Source: Nocardioides daedukensis (GTDB taxonomy: Bacteria; Actinomycetota; Actinomycetes; Propionibacteriales; Nocardioidaceae). From it: a stretch of 64,000 bases of DNA. This document shows positions 1 through 8,274 of the stretch, piece after piece (the first letter of the stretch is position 1; the number at the start of each line of letters is the position of its first letter). The position numbers were made by a program, and so were the translations under genes. The notes beneath the pieces are model-generated. The model saw only the letters and a list, made by a program, of their open reading frames with translations. It was not told the DNA's origin and did not search any database. Location: contig NZ_JACCAA010000001.1 of the NCBI RefSeq assembly GCF_013408415.1, positions 2,232,001 to 2,296,000 of the forward strand. Reading direction: 5' to 3'.

Positions 1-243
1 GGTGAGGTTGCCGGCCACCGGGGTGAGGAGCAGCGCGATCGCGAAGGCGAGGGCCATCAGCGACCCCGCCACGTCCAGGGTCAGCCCGCGCACCTCGTGC
101 AGGTAGATCACCGTGAACGGCAGGGTGAGCCCGCGGCCGAGCACCTGGAAGACCGTCGAGCAGAGCAGCCAGCGGGCCGGCCTCGGCAGCGCCGCCCAGA
201 ACGAGGAGATGGTCATGGCATGCGGGTCCGAGGTCACCGGCAC
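1..243 (-). CDS. MFS permease, N-terminal part (cut by window edge)
   Basis: This is the beginning of a major facilitator superfamily permease that runs off the left edge, so about 80 residues are visible. Two membrane helices can be read, one around FTVIYLHEVRG and its flanks and a second ending in AIALLLTPVAGNL. The order of helix 1, a charged loop and helix 2 fits MFS exporters, but the substrate cannot be inferred. The start is uncertain: GTG at 243 adds a short polar head (PVTSDPHA), while ATG at 216 begins just before helix 1. Neither has a clear ribosome binding site. Confidence 0.6.
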   Translation of the reverse strand, partial: MPVTSDPHAMTISSFWAALPRPARWLLCSTVFQVLGRGLTLPFTVIYLHEVRGLTLDVAGSLMALAFAIALLLTPVAGNLT

Positions 244-276
244 ATTCTGCTCGGTGTGACTGACACCAGCGAATGG

Positions 277-1017
277 TTATCGATTACGCATCAGATTGAG
301 GTCGACCGGGCCGTCGATCCCGTCGACCGTGCCGCGGTCGTTGCGCTGCCAGATGTGCCACTCGCCCGGCGGCGGCACCGTGCCCACCCGGCGCACCCAC
401 AGCGGGCGGTCGAACTCCGCCACCATCGAGTAGAACGCCTCGAAGCCGGGGTGGAAGTAGACGACGACCCGCTCCTCGCTCGCCTCCTCCACCAGGGCGA
501 TGAACCTCTGCACCTGCTTCTGCAGGAGCACCGGGTCCGGGGGCGGGTCGCAGTTGCCGATCAGCTCCAGGTCGACCACCGGCGCCAAGTCAGTGGCACC
601 GGTGATCGTGGAGACGAAGTGCGCGGCCTGCGGCTCGGGCGCCGCACAGAGCGTGTAGTAGTGATAGGCCCCGACCTCGATCCCGGCCGCCTTCGCGGCG
701 CGCGCGTTGCTCACGAAGCGTGGGTCGCTGAACCCGCTGCCCTCGGTCGCCTTGAGATAGGCGAACTCGACCCCGTCCGCGGCCACCCGCTCCCAGTCGA
801 TGTCGCCCTGGTGCTGCGAGACGTCGATGCCCTTCCGGTCCCGCGAGCCGGTGGGGGAACTGGTGGGAGAGGCACTCGGCCGCACCGTCGGCGTGGCGCT
901 CACCGTGGGTGTCGCCCGCTCACCCGGCTGCACCGCGACCGGCGCATCCTGGCCACCACACCCGGCGAGAACCAGGCCAGAAGACAGGGCAGCCGCCAGC
1001 AGTACGGCGTACCTCAT
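277..1017 (-). CDS. GH25-family lysozyme, lipoprotein
   Basis: This is a predicted exported peptidoglycan hydrolase of glycoside hydrolase family 25 (muramidase). The N-terminus is a lipoprotein signal with lipobox LAGC, followed by a Thr/Pro/Ser-rich linker. The GH25 domain fills the rest: GIDVSQHQGDIDW carries the first conserved Asp, YLKATEG the conserved strand and VVDLE the catalytic Glu. The reading frame is open further upstream, but the start at 1017 gives a clean signal peptide and an ATGA overlap with the gene upstream, which suggests coupled translation. I infer that it acts outside the membrane on cell wall. Confidence 0.88.
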   Translation of the reverse strand: MRYAVLLAAALSSGLVLAGCGGQDAPVAVQPGERATPTVSATPTVRPSASPTSSPTGSRDRKGIDVSQHQGDIDWERVAADGVEFAYLKATEGSGFSDPRFVSNARAAKAAGIEVGAYHYYTLCAAPEPQAAHFVSTITGATDLAPVVDLELIGNCDPPPDPVLLQKQVQRFIALVEEASEERVVVYFHPGFEAFYSMVAEFDRPLWVRRVGTVPPPGEWHIWQRNDRGTVDGIDGPVDLNLMRNR

Positions 1018-1409
1018 CGCGCGTCGAGCTCGGCGATCATCCGCTTCGGCGCCGTCAACCGATAGGAGGCATCCACCAGCTCGCCCACCTCGTCCCAATC
1101 GGTCTCGGGATCGGCCAGGTCGAGTGCGCGCCATCCGAACGGCCCGTAGTACATCGGCGAGAAGAACCGCGGGTCCTGGTCCAGGGCCTCGCGCTCGGAC
1201 TCCTCGACCTTCACCAGCAACGCGGAATCCACCCGGCGGTGGCCACCGTCGATCTTCTCCCCGCCGCCGAAGACCGCGAAGTTCTTCTTCACCCGGAAGT
1301 TCGGCCGGCCGTGGGAGACATATTCCTCCGCCCCGGGGAAGCCGAGCACCACACCTCGGAGCCGGATCAACAGCGGGTCGTCGTCATCGAACATCACCGG
1401 GTGGGTCAT
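1014..1409 (-). CDS. MmcQ/YjbR family protein
   Basis: A 131-residue protein of the MmcQ/YjbR (CyaY-like fold) family, often annotated as DNA-binding without firm proof. Visible family features are the FPGAEEYVSHGRPNFRV segment near the N-terminus, a central KKNFAVFGGG strand and the C-terminal RMIAELD helix. The start at 1409 is chosen over an ATG at 1427 because GGAGGA lies ten bases before it and nothing comparable precedes 1427. It overlaps the downstream lysozyme gene by ATGA. No specific role can be read from the sequence. Confidence 0.82.
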   Translation of the reverse strand: MTHPVMFDDDDPLLIRLRGVVLGFPGAEEYVSHGRPNFRVKKNFAVFGGGEKIDGGHRRVDSALLVKVEESEREALDQDPRFFSPMYYGPFGWRALDLADPETDWDEVGELVDASYRLTAPKRMIAELDAR

Positions 1410-1414
1410 GACAC

Positions 1415-2083
1415 TCAGTTCCTCCATCTGGTGCGACTGCTGGGCGCGCGACCGGACGACTCCGCACCCACCTGGACCTCACTGCCATACGACCACCCGG
1501 ACCGCAGCGGCAGATATGCCCCACTCCAGAACGTGCCGGGGTCGAACCATGCCGCCTTCCGGACGTCCGCGAGGACACCCATCTCCTGCAGGGTGAGCGC
1601 CACCGTCTCGGCACAGAAGGCCTCCTCGGGCCGCACCCGCTCGCCACGCTTGCGGCGCGGGACATAGGCGTCCCGGCTGCGCAGCCACCGACCGGCCAGC
1701 TTCAGCGTGCTCGGGAAGGAGACCCCGTCCAACCGCGCGATGGTGCCGAGCACCGAGTCCTCCTCGGCGTGGCCCACCTCCGGGTGCAGCTGACGCAGAT
1801 AGGCGGTCTGACCGTAGGTCTCGCGCCACCGGCCCACTGCCTCGGACAGGTCGTGCAGTTGTACGCCGCGGTGGTGGCCACCGCTCCAGTGGTCCAGGAG
1901 CGTCTTGCCCAGCTCGGCATGCCAGAGCAGCGGCGGCAGGTCGTCGATCACCACCGACATCGCGACATGGTTCACCGGCGCGTTGGAGACGACCCGGATC
2001 GCGCGGTCGGCCGCCGTACGTCCCCGGAAGAGCCACAGGTCGCCGGTGCGGGTGACGCGGATGGCGTCGTCGATGTCGAGCAC
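1415..2083 (-). CDS. YiiX-type permuted papain-like (NlpC/P60-related) hydrolase
   Basis: The order of active-site motifs is permuted relative to normal NlpC/P60 enzymes: the histidine motif comes first (NHVAMSVVIDD, about residues 39-49) and the cysteine later (AFCAETVA, about residue 155). This order is typical of the YiiX/YebB group of permuted papain-fold proteins, which hydrolyse amide or ester bonds in lipids or peptides. There is no signal peptide. The start is a GTG with TAGCCT and six bases before it, a leaderless arrangement. The C-terminal 25 residues look disordered. The substrate is unknown. Confidence 0.65.
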   Translation of the reverse strand: MLDIDDAIRVTRTGDLWLFRGRTAADRAIRVVSNAPVNHVAMSVVIDDLPPLLWHAELGKTLLDHWSGGHHRGVQLHDLSEAVGRWRETYGQTAYLRQLHPEVGHAEEDSVLGTIARLDGVSFPSTLKLAGRWLRSRDAYVPRRKRGERVRPEEAFCAETVALTLQEMGVLADVRKAAWFDPGTFWSGAYLPLRSGWSYGSEVQVGAESSGRAPSSRTRWRN

Positions 2084-2089
2084 GCTCCG

Positions 2090-2099
2090 AGGCTAACCT
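2090..2099. promoter_or_regulatory. overlapping divergent leaderless -10 elements
   Basis: On the minus strand TAGCCT (2090-2095) is followed by six bases and the GTG at 2083. On the plus strand TAACCT (2094-2099) is followed by six bases and the ATG at 2106. The two hexamers share the central TA, and the two start codons are 22 bases apart. Both match the actinobacterial leaderless pattern in which transcription begins at the start codon. Confidence 0.6.
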
Positions 2100-2105
2100 G
2101 CTTCC

Positions 2106-2267
2106 ATGGCGAAGAACTGGTGGAAGTGGGTGGGTCTGGCCGGCGTGGCCGGGGTCGCGGCGACCGGCGCGGTGATCGCGCGCAACGAACGCGAGCGCCG
2201 CTCCTACACCCCCGACGAGATCCGCACCCGGCTGCACCAGCGGCACGCGGAGGCCCAGTCCCGGTGA
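2106..2267 (+). CDS. small single-helix membrane protein (53 aa)
   Basis: A short reading frame for 53 residues. It begins MAKNWWKWVG, followed by one membrane helix (about residues 8-26, VGLAGVAGVAATGAVI) and a charged tail RNERERRSYTPDEIRTRLHQ, so the tail probably lies in the cytoplasm. The gene has its own leaderless-type promoter (TAACCT, six bases, ATG) and lies between two unrelated genes. Proteins with this architecture are common and uncharacterised in actinobacteria. The Trp-rich head and the helix followed by a basic stop-transfer make it a real gene rather than chance. Confidence 0.65.
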   Translation: MAKNWWKWVGLAGVAGVAATGAVIARNERERRSYTPDEIRTRLHQRHAEAQSR

Positions 2268-2288
2268 GCTGATCCGTACGGTGGAGCC

Positions 2289-3485
2289 ATGCGCTCCCCC
2301 ATCCCGGACTATCTGCAGGAGGTCCTTGCCGCCTGTGCCCCCGCCACCGGAGCGGTGGCGGACTACATTCCCGAGCTCGCCGCGGCCGACCCGGACCGGC
2401 TGGCGATCTGCATCGCGACGCCCGACGGCGCGGTCTACACGGCCGGTGACACCGACGTGGAGTTCACCATCCAGTCGATGTCCAAGCCGTTCGTCTATGC
2501 CCTGGCGATCGCCGACCTCGGCCTGAAGGGCGTGCTGGCGAAGGTCGACGTGGAGCCCTCCGGCGAGGCGTTCAACGTGATCTCGCTGGAGGAGGAGTCC
2601 GGTCGTCCGGAGAACCCGATGATCAACGCCGGCGCGATCCTGACCCACTCACTGGTCCGTGGCGCCGACGACGAGGAGCGCTTCGAGCGGATCCTCGAGA
2701 TGTTCAGCAAGCTGGCCGGGCGCGAGCTCAGTGTGGACGAGGAGGTCTTCGCCTCCGAGTGGTCGACCACGCACCGCAACCTGGCGATGGGTCACATGCT
2801 CAAGGCGGTCGGGGTGATGGAGGCCGATCCGGTCCGCGTGGTGCGCGGCTACGTCCGGCAGTGCGCGATCAAGGTGACCTGCCGCGACCTGGCGGTGATG
2901 GCGGCGACGCTGGCGGGTGGCGGCGTACACCCGGTCAGCGGCGAGCGACTGCTCTCCCGCGAGGTGACCCGGCAGGCGCTGAGCGTGATGACCACGTGCG
3001 GGATGTATGACGCCGCCGGCGACTGGGTGACCACGGTCGGGATCCCGGCCAAGAGCGGGGTCAGCGGCGGCATCCTCGGCGCGTTGCCCGGCCAGGTCGG
3101 GCTCGCGGTCTTCTCGCCCCGCCTGGACGTGCACGGGCACAGCGTGCGCGGCGTCGAGGTCTTCGGGCGGCTCTCGGCCGACATGGGCCTGCACATGATG
3201 GACGTGGCCCCGCAGCCGACGGCCGCGCTCCGCCAGCAGTATGCCGATGACTCCCGCACGGTCTATCGGTTGCAGGGCAACCTGCGCTTCGCCGGCACCG
3301 AGACGGTGGTCCGCGCAGTCAGCGAGGCCGATGTCGAGACCGAGCGGGTGGTCCTGGACCTGACCCGGGTGAACAGCGTCGACGACGTCTCCCGGCGGAT
3401 GCTCGACGAGGTGGTACGCCGGCTCGCGATCGACGGTGTCCGGGTCGAGCTGATCGACCCCGAAGGCGTGCTTCCTCAGCAGTGA
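2289..3485 (+). CDS. glsA: glutaminase with C-terminal STAS domain
   Basis: This enzyme hydrolyses glutamine to glutamate and ammonia. The first 300 or so residues are a serine-dependent beta-lactamase-fold glutaminase: the SxxK motif is S63-M-S-K66 in IQSMSKPF, and ENPMINAGAI is the conserved substrate-binding stretch. The last 80 residues (from about 318) form a STAS-like domain, with VVLDLTRVNSVDDVSRRML as the typical strand and helix. Actinobacterial glutaminases often carry such a tail, whose regulatory role is not settled. The gene begins 21 bases after the small membrane protein gene. Confidence 0.93.
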   Translation: MRSPIPDYLQEVLAACAPATGAVADYIPELAAADPDRLAICIATPDGAVYTAGDTDVEFTIQSMSKPFVYALAIADLGLKGVLAKVDVEPSGEAFNVISLEEESGRPENPMINAGAILTHSLVRGADDEERFERILEMFSKLAGRELSVDEEVFASEWSTTHRNLAMGHMLKAVGVMEADPVRVVRGYVRQCAIKVTCRDLAVMAATLAGGGVHPVSGERLLSREVTRQALSVMTTCGMYDAAGDWVTTVGIPAKSGVSGGILGALPGQVGLAVFSPRLDVHGHSVRGVEVFGRLSADMGLHMMDVAPQPTAALRQQYADDSRTVYRLQGNLRFAGTETVVRAVSEADVETERVVLDLTRVNSVDDVSRRMLDEVVRRLAIDGVRVELIDPEGVLPQQ

Positions 3486-3517
3486 CATCCGGCCCGGAGG
3501 ATGGAAGGCTCCCTCAC

Positions 3518-4225
3518 ATGCAGATCATCCTGGTTCCCGGACTCTGGCTCAACGGTTCCACGTGGAACGACGTCGTCCCGCTGCTCGAGGCCGCCGGGCA
3601 CCATCCGGTGGCGTTGACCCTGCCCGGCATGGAGTCGAAGGACGCCGACCGGGCCTCGATCACCCTGGCCGACCACGTCGCCAGCGTCGTCGCAGCGCTC
3701 GATGCAGCCGACGAGCCGGTGCTCCTGGTCGGTCACTCGATCGGCTGCGGCATCGCCCATGCCGCTCTCGACGCGCGAGTTGGCAAGGTCGCGCGCATCC
3801 TCCACGTCGGCGGGTTCCCCGCCGCCGAGGGCGAGTCCCTCCTGGCCGGCCTGGCCGGTGGCGGTGACGAGGTGCCGATGCCGGACTGGGTCGAGATGGG
3901 CGAGGAGGCCAACATCGTTGACTTCGACCCGGACCGGCTGGAGGCGTTCTATGCGGCCGCGATCCCTGCCCCCACCAGGGTGCTGACCGATCCGGTGCAT
4001 CTCGGCGATGCCGCCCGGCACGAGGTCCCGGCGACCTTGGTCTGCCCGGAGTACTCCGCGGCGCAACTGCAGGAATGGGTCGACAGCGGGGACCTCCCCG
4101 AGATCACGGCGAACCGGCACACGACGTACGTCGACCTCCCCGGCACCGGCGAGACCTGCGGGCACTGGCCCCAGGTCACCCAGCCCGAGGCGCTGGCCGG
4201 CGTCATCCTGTCGGCTGCCCACTGA
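3518..4225 (+). CDS. alpha/beta hydrolase
   Basis: A compact alpha/beta-hydrolase of 235 residues. The nucleophile elbow is GHSIGCG (Ser about residue 72), the oxyanion segment is LVPGLWLNGSTW at the N-terminus, and the C-terminal GTGETCGHWPQ holds the likely catalytic His. It resembles small esterases of the MES/YdeN type. The start at 3518 is preferred because the protein then opens directly with the first beta strand (MQIILVPG) and GGAGGATGGAAGG precedes it. The substrate is not known. It follows glsA by 32 bases and may share its transcript. Confidence 0.85.
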   Translation: MQIILVPGLWLNGSTWNDVVPLLEAAGHHPVALTLPGMESKDADRASITLADHVASVVAALDAADEPVLLVGHSIGCGIAHAALDARVGKVARILHVGGFPAAEGESLLAGLAGGGDEVPMPDWVEMGEEANIVDFDPDRLEAFYAAAIPAPTRVLTDPVHLGDAARHEVPATLVCPEYSAAQLQEWVDSGDLPEITANRHTTYVDLPGTGETCGHWPQVTQPEALAGVILSAAH

Positions 4226-4237
4226 CCCGCTCGAGCG

Positions 4238-4810
4238 TCAGCGCAGGTCCCGGCGCATCACCACGCGGGGAAAGCCCCCGGAGACCGCATCCGTCGCCGC
4301 GGCCCAGGTGAAGCCGGCGGCCTCGAACAGCGCGCGGGTGCCGACGTACGCCATCGTCAGGTCCACCTTCGCGCCGTCGTTGTCCACGGGATAGCCCTCC
4401 ACGGCCGGCGCTCCCTGCGAGGCCGCATAGGCAACGGCACCGGGGATCAGCGTCCGCGCGATCCCCTGCTTGCGGAACCCGGCGCGCACCCGGATGCACC
4501 AGATCGACCACACCGGCAGGTCGTCGACGTGCGGGATCTTCGTCGATCGGGCGAACGGTAGCTCCGAGCGTGGCGCGACGGCAGCCCAACCGACCGGCTC
4601 CCCGTCACGGCGGGCAACCACGCCGGGTGCGACCGCGCGGGAGCACAGCCCGCGGACGTAGTCGGCGCGCTCGGGGCCCTTGAGGGACGTGTTCAGCTTC
4701 GCCGGGATGCGGTGGCTCAGGCAGAAGCAGACCGAGGAGTCCGGGTTCTTCGGCCCGAGCAGTGTGGCCACCTCATCGAAGTCATGGCCGGGCACGATCT
4801 CGATCGTCAT
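4238..4810 (-). CDS. GNAT family N-acetyltransferase
   Basis: A 190-residue GNAT acetyltransferase. The acetyl-CoA loop is in RVRAGFRKQGIARTLI and the C-terminal beta-bulge region is ALFEAAGFTW. The N-terminus has a Cys-rich segment (SVCFCLSHRIP), seen in a subgroup of actinobacterial GNATs of unknown substrate. The start at 4810 is chosen because TAGCCT stands seven bases before it, a leaderless-type promoter. The alternative at 4834 would overlap the neighbouring coding region. Confidence 0.85.
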   Translation of the reverse strand: MTIEIVPGHDFDEVATLLGPKNPDSSVCFCLSHRIPAKLNTSLKGPERADYVRGLCSRAVAPGVVARRDGEPVGWAAVAPRSELPFARSTKIPHVDDLPVWSIWCIRVRAGFRKQGIARTLIPGAVAYAASQGAPAVEGYPVDNDGAKVDLTMAYVGTRALFEAAGFTWAAATDAVSGGFPRVVMRRDLR

Positions 4811-4820
4811 GTCAGTGAGG

Positions 4821-5651
4821 CTAGTCGTCGGCACCGACGAGCAGCCTGCTCCGGAACAGCTCGAGCACGTCGTCCAACGCCTGGCGGGTGCGCGAGCCCG
4901 GCTCGTCGATGAGGTGCTCGGTGACCACCGAGTGCGGCGCGATCAGGGCATCGGGGTTGGCGTCCTCGTCGTCGAGCTCGACCGCCACGAACGCATCGCC
5001 CAGCTGCTCGCGCAACCACCCGAACCGCTCGTCGGGGACCAGCTTGTCGCTGCGGAAACGAAGCCCCAGCACCTTCAGCTCACCGGCGACGCATCGCTGC
5101 CTGACCACGGCCAGGTCCGCCTCCGAGATGTCGGTACCGGCCTTGCGACCCGGAAGGGCGGCCAGCGGGAGCGAGGGCTGGGAGAGCACCGGCGCCAGCA
5201 CACGCGCGTCGGTGGCCATCGCGAGCGCGAAGCCGCCGGTCAGGCACATCCCGATCGCACCGACCCCCGGCCCACCGCAGCGCTCGTGCTCGTGGGCGGC
5301 AAGGTCGCGCAGCCACGGGATCACCGGCGAGGTCTTGCCGGTGGCGAAGAGGCTGAACTCCCTGCTCACGCAGACCCTGCCCAGCGACCGGGCCATGGTG
5401 GCCGCGGTGCCGGCCCGCCCGTGCGCCGACGGGTCCGGGTCCCGGCCGGGGGCCCCGAACAGGTGCGGCAGCACGACGGTGAAGCCTTCGTCACGCACGG
5501 TCCGGGCGAACTGGGCCACCTTCGGCGTGATCCCCGGGAACTCGGCCAGCACGATCACCGCCGGCCCGACACCGGATCGATAGACCTGGTGCTCCTTGCC
5601 CTGCGAGGAGAACGTCTCCAGCTCGAAGTCCGCGAGCGCGTCATCTGTCAT
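4821..5651 (-). CDS. dienelactone hydrolase family protein
   Basis: A hydrolase of the dienelactone hydrolase family, 276 residues. The nucleophile is a cysteine in GMCLTGGFA, as in classical DLH enzymes, and PHSVVTEHLID near the C-terminus may hold the His. Family members open lactones in chlorocatechol breakdown, but many act on other esters, and no chlorocatechol genes are nearby. TAGAGT followed by six bases and the ATG at 5651 gives a leaderless promoter. The GNAT gene lies just downstream on the same strand. Confidence 0.85.
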   Translation of the reverse strand: MTDDALADFELETFSSQGKEHQVYRSGVGPAVIVLAEFPGITPKVAQFARTVRDEGFTVVLPHLFGAPGRDPDPSAHGRAGTAATMARSLGRVCVSREFSLFATGKTSPVIPWLRDLAAHEHERCGGPGVGAIGMCLTGGFALAMATDARVLAPVLSQPSLPLAALPGRKAGTDISEADLAVVRQRCVAGELKVLGLRFRSDKLVPDERFGWLREQLGDAFVAVELDDEDANPDALIAPHSVVTEHLIDEPGSRTRQALDDVLELFRSRLLVGADD

Positions 5652-5664
5652 GCGCCGACTCTAG

Positions 5665-6957
5665 TCAGCCGCGGGCGCTGACCTCGGGGAGCGAACGGCC
5701 CAGGGCCGCCCCGATCAAGCCGAGCACGGCCAGCAGGACCAACGCCGGGACGTTGCCCCAGATCGACAGCACCCCGGTCACGGCGCCGGCGGCCAGCAGC
5801 AGCACGCCCATCGCGGTGTTGGCGACCGCGACATATTCGGTGCGCTGGTCGCCCTCGGCCATGTCCACGACATAGGTCTTGCGGGCCAGTCGCGTGCCCA
5901 GGTGGACGATCGCCAGCAGGAGGTACGTCGTGGGGTGCAGCCAGGCCGACTCGCGCAGCGTCGCGGAGGTCAACGCCAGCAGGTAGCCGCCGATCACTGC
6001 CGATGCCCCCACCGCACACCACACCATCAGCTGGCGCGAGGAACGGTCCGCCAACCGGCCGAAGAGCCGGCCACCGACCAGGTTCGCCACTCCTTGGGCC
6101 ATCACGAACAACCCGAGACCCGAGAGCGCTCCACCGTTGCTGGACGCGCCGATGGCGACCACGAACGGCGGGCTGAGGGCGGAGACGAGCAGGAGTGAGC
6201 GGACCAGGACGAAGCGGCGCAACGTCGCGTCGTCGCGGAGCAGGTGCCAGGCCTGCGCGGCCCAGCCCGGCCCCTCGGCCGGGTCGTCGGGCTCGGTCTC
6301 CGGCTCCCGGATGCCGACATAGATGGCCAGCCCGATCACCCAGGTCGCCGCCGCGGCGAAGAGCAGCAGGGCGAGCAGGCCCGCGTCCACGTCTCCGCCC
6401 CACACCTCCAGCGCCAGGCCGAGGGTGAGTGCCACCGCGCCGGAGAGCACCGTGACCACCCCGTTGATCTGACCGCGCTGACCCTTGGGGATGGTCCTGC
6501 CGAGCACGTCCTTGCTGGCCAGCGAGCAGAGCGCGCGCCCCAGTGCGAAGACGGCCAACGCGACCAGGATGGCGATGCCGGCAACCCATCCCTGCCAGGC
6601 GAGGGCGGCCAGCGCCATCGACGCGGTCGCCACTGCCTGGGCACCGGCCCCGGCGACCCAGGCCCACTTGCGGGCGCGGAGTCGACGTACCCACGAGGTG
6701 AGCGGGGCCTGGGGAAGCATCGAGCCGGACTCGCGGATCGGCACGAGCAGCGCGAGCATCCCGCCCGGCGCACCCACCGCGCCGAGCAACCACGGCAGGA
6801 CCGTCTTGGCGTTGACCACCTGGTCGCCGATGCCCTGCATCGCCTGGCCACCCATTTGGCGCAGGCCGTTGCGCTCCACGTGCCCGACGGCGTCCTCGGC
6901 AAGGTCTGGTGCTTGGTCGCTCTCGGTGCGGACCAGGCGTGAGTACATCGAAGTCAC
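5665..6957 (-). CDS. MFS transporter
   Basis: A 430-residue permease with about 12 hydrophobic segments, such as VLPWLLGAVGAPGGMLALLVP near the start and ALVLLAVLGLIGAALGRSL at the end. The loop after the fifth membrane segment carries SLASKDVLGRTIPKGQRGQ, resembling the conserved loop of uncharacterised actinobacterial MFS proteins. A long hydrophilic head (about 50 residues) precedes helix 1. The start is a GTG with CATGAT six bases before it; an in-frame ATG at 6948 is possible. The substrate is unknown. Confidence 0.85.
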   Translation of the reverse strand: MTSMYSRLVRTESDQAPDLAEDAVGHVERNGLRQMGGQAMQGIGDQVVNAKTVLPWLLGAVGAPGGMLALLVPIRESGSMLPQAPLTSWVRRLRARKWAWVAGAGAQAVATASMALAALAWQGWVAGIAILVALAVFALGRALCSLASKDVLGRTIPKGQRGQINGVVTVLSGAVALTLGLALEVWGGDVDAGLLALLLFAAAATWVIGLAIYVGIREPETEPDDPAEGPGWAAQAWHLLRDDATLRRFVLVRSLLLVSALSPPFVVAIGASSNGGALSGLGLFVMAQGVANLVGGRLFGRLADRSSRQLMVWCAVGASAVIGGYLLALTSATLRESAWLHPTTYLLLAIVHLGTRLARKTYVVDMAEGDQRTEYVAVANTAMGVLLLAAGAVTGVLSIWGNVPALVLLAVLGLIGAALGRSLPEVSARG

Positions 6958-7015
6958 GGCTGCATCATGCTCTGTGCCTCCTCACGGTGACCAGCACGGT
7001 GGCTAGGCTGGCTCA

Positions 7016-7588
7016 ATGAGCAGGGAACAGTGGGACAGCGAAGCCGCGACCTATGACGAGGAACCCGACCACGGCCTCACCGACCCGACCATCCGGGAGG
7101 CGTGGCGCCAGCTCCTGGCCGGCGTGCTCCCCTCGCCGCCTGCACACATCGCCGACCTGGGCTGCGGCACCGGGACCCTGGCCAGGCTCCTGGTCGACGA
7201 GGGCTACAGCGTCGACGGTCTCGACTTCTCCCCCGAGATGCTGGCCCGGGCGCGGGTGAAGGTCCCGGAGGCGACGTTCGTGGCCGGCGATGCCTCCACC
7301 CCGGCGCTCAAGGAAGGCACCTATGACGTGGTGCTGAGTCGACACGTGCTCTGGGCGCTGCCGGACCCCAAGACGTCGTTCGCCAAGTGGGTCAAGCTCC
7401 TGCGCCCCGGTGGGATCGTCGTCCTGGTCGAGGGCGACTGGAGCACCGGAGCAGGGCTCAGTGCAGCCGAGGCCGAGGAGATCGTGCGCAGCGTGCGCCA
7501 GGACGTCAGCGTGCAGCGGCTCTCCGAGGAGATCTATTGGGGCAAGGTCATCGACGACGAGCGCTACCTGTTGATCAGCCGGAGCTGA
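7016..7588 (+). CDS. class I SAM-dependent methyltransferase
   Basis: A 190-residue methyltransferase. Motif I is IADLGCGTGTLARLL, the acidic residue after strand 2 is in VDGLDFSPEML, and motif post-II is FVAGDAS. PGGIVVLVEGDW is the usual strand after motif III. It starts with ATG six bases after TAGGCT (7004-7009), a leaderless promoter. The substrate cannot be inferred. The 3' end overlaps the converging next gene by 14 bases. Confidence 0.88.
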   Translation: MSREQWDSEAATYDEEPDHGLTDPTIREAWRQLLAGVLPSPPAHIADLGCGTGTLARLLVDEGYSVDGLDFSPEMLARARVKVPEATFVAGDASTPALKEGTYDVVLSRHVLWALPDPKTSFAKWVKLLRPGGIVVLVEGDWSTGAGLSAAEAEEIVRSVRQDVSVQRLSEEIYWGKVIDDERYLLISRS

Positions 7589-8210
7589 CCACTCGCTCGG
7601 CCAGGCGCACCGCGGCGTGAGCCGCCAGGGCGGCCTCGTCCGGGTCGGCCGCCGCCTCGTGCGGCACCAGTCCGCCGAGCAGCGCGACCGGCTGGGTGAG
7701 CCATGCCCAGGCGTGCCACGGGTCCATCCCCGCCGAGAGCAGCGGCAACAGCAACGGCAGCATCTCCACCCGGGGCTCACCGGCGGCGGTGAGCTGGAAC
7801 GCCGGGATCAGCTGGTCGCGGTGGTGCGGTACGACGAGCAGGGCATGCGCCGCAGAGGCCTTGTGCACGGCGAACCGGGTGGCGTTGACCGACTCCCCGC
7901 GCAGCTCGGCCAGCGAGCCATAGCTGTGCACGGGGCTGGCCAGCAGGGTCTTGCGGACCCGCGCCTGCCGGGCGAGCTGCACCAGCGCCAGGGGTACGGC
8001 GTACTCGCGCTCGCTCCCGTCGCTGTGCAGGACCGTGTCGAGCTGGTCGAGCTGCTCGGCCGTCAGCGGATCGCCGGTGTGCGGGTCGACCCACTGCGCC
8101 AGCCCGGAGGCGTCGCGGGTGAAGGACGGGAGGCCGGCCTCCGCCAGGTGCGACTCGAGACCGAGGTCCTCGAGCCAGGCCGCCAGCCGCTCGGCCAGGT
8201 CGTCTGTCAT
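7575..8210 (-). CDS. MbcA/ParS/Xre-like antitoxin-domain protein (tentative)
   Basis: A 211-residue soluble protein. The C-terminal half (IPAFQLTAAGEPRVEMLPLL, then DPWHAWAWLTQPVALLGGLV) resembles the toxin-binding domain of MbcA/ParS/Xre antitoxins, in which a bulky DNA or operon property word is followed by PxFQ and Wl-xP-xxxL-xG-xxP. The middle region SLAELRGESVNATRFAVHKA may correspond to the helix-turn-helix with an extra DNA-contacting end. No RES-type toxin gene is adjacent, so it may be an orphan regulator. The start at 8210 removes a 25-residue upstream extension of poor composition. Confidence 0.45.
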   Translation of the reverse strand: MTDDLAERLAAWLEDLGLESHLAEAGLPSFTRDASGLAQWVDPHTGDPLTAEQLDQLDTVLHSDGSEREYAVPLALVQLARQARVRKTLLASPVHSYGSLAELRGESVNATRFAVHKASAAHALLVVPHHRDQLIPAFQLTAAGEPRVEMLPLLLPLLSAGMDPWHAWAWLTQPVALLGGLVPHEAAADPDEAALAAHAAVRLAERVVSSG

Positions 8211-8274
8211 GCGCACCATTCTCGCGCACGCAGGTGACGGGAAGTTCCCGACCACCCCTGTTGTTGTCGCTGTC

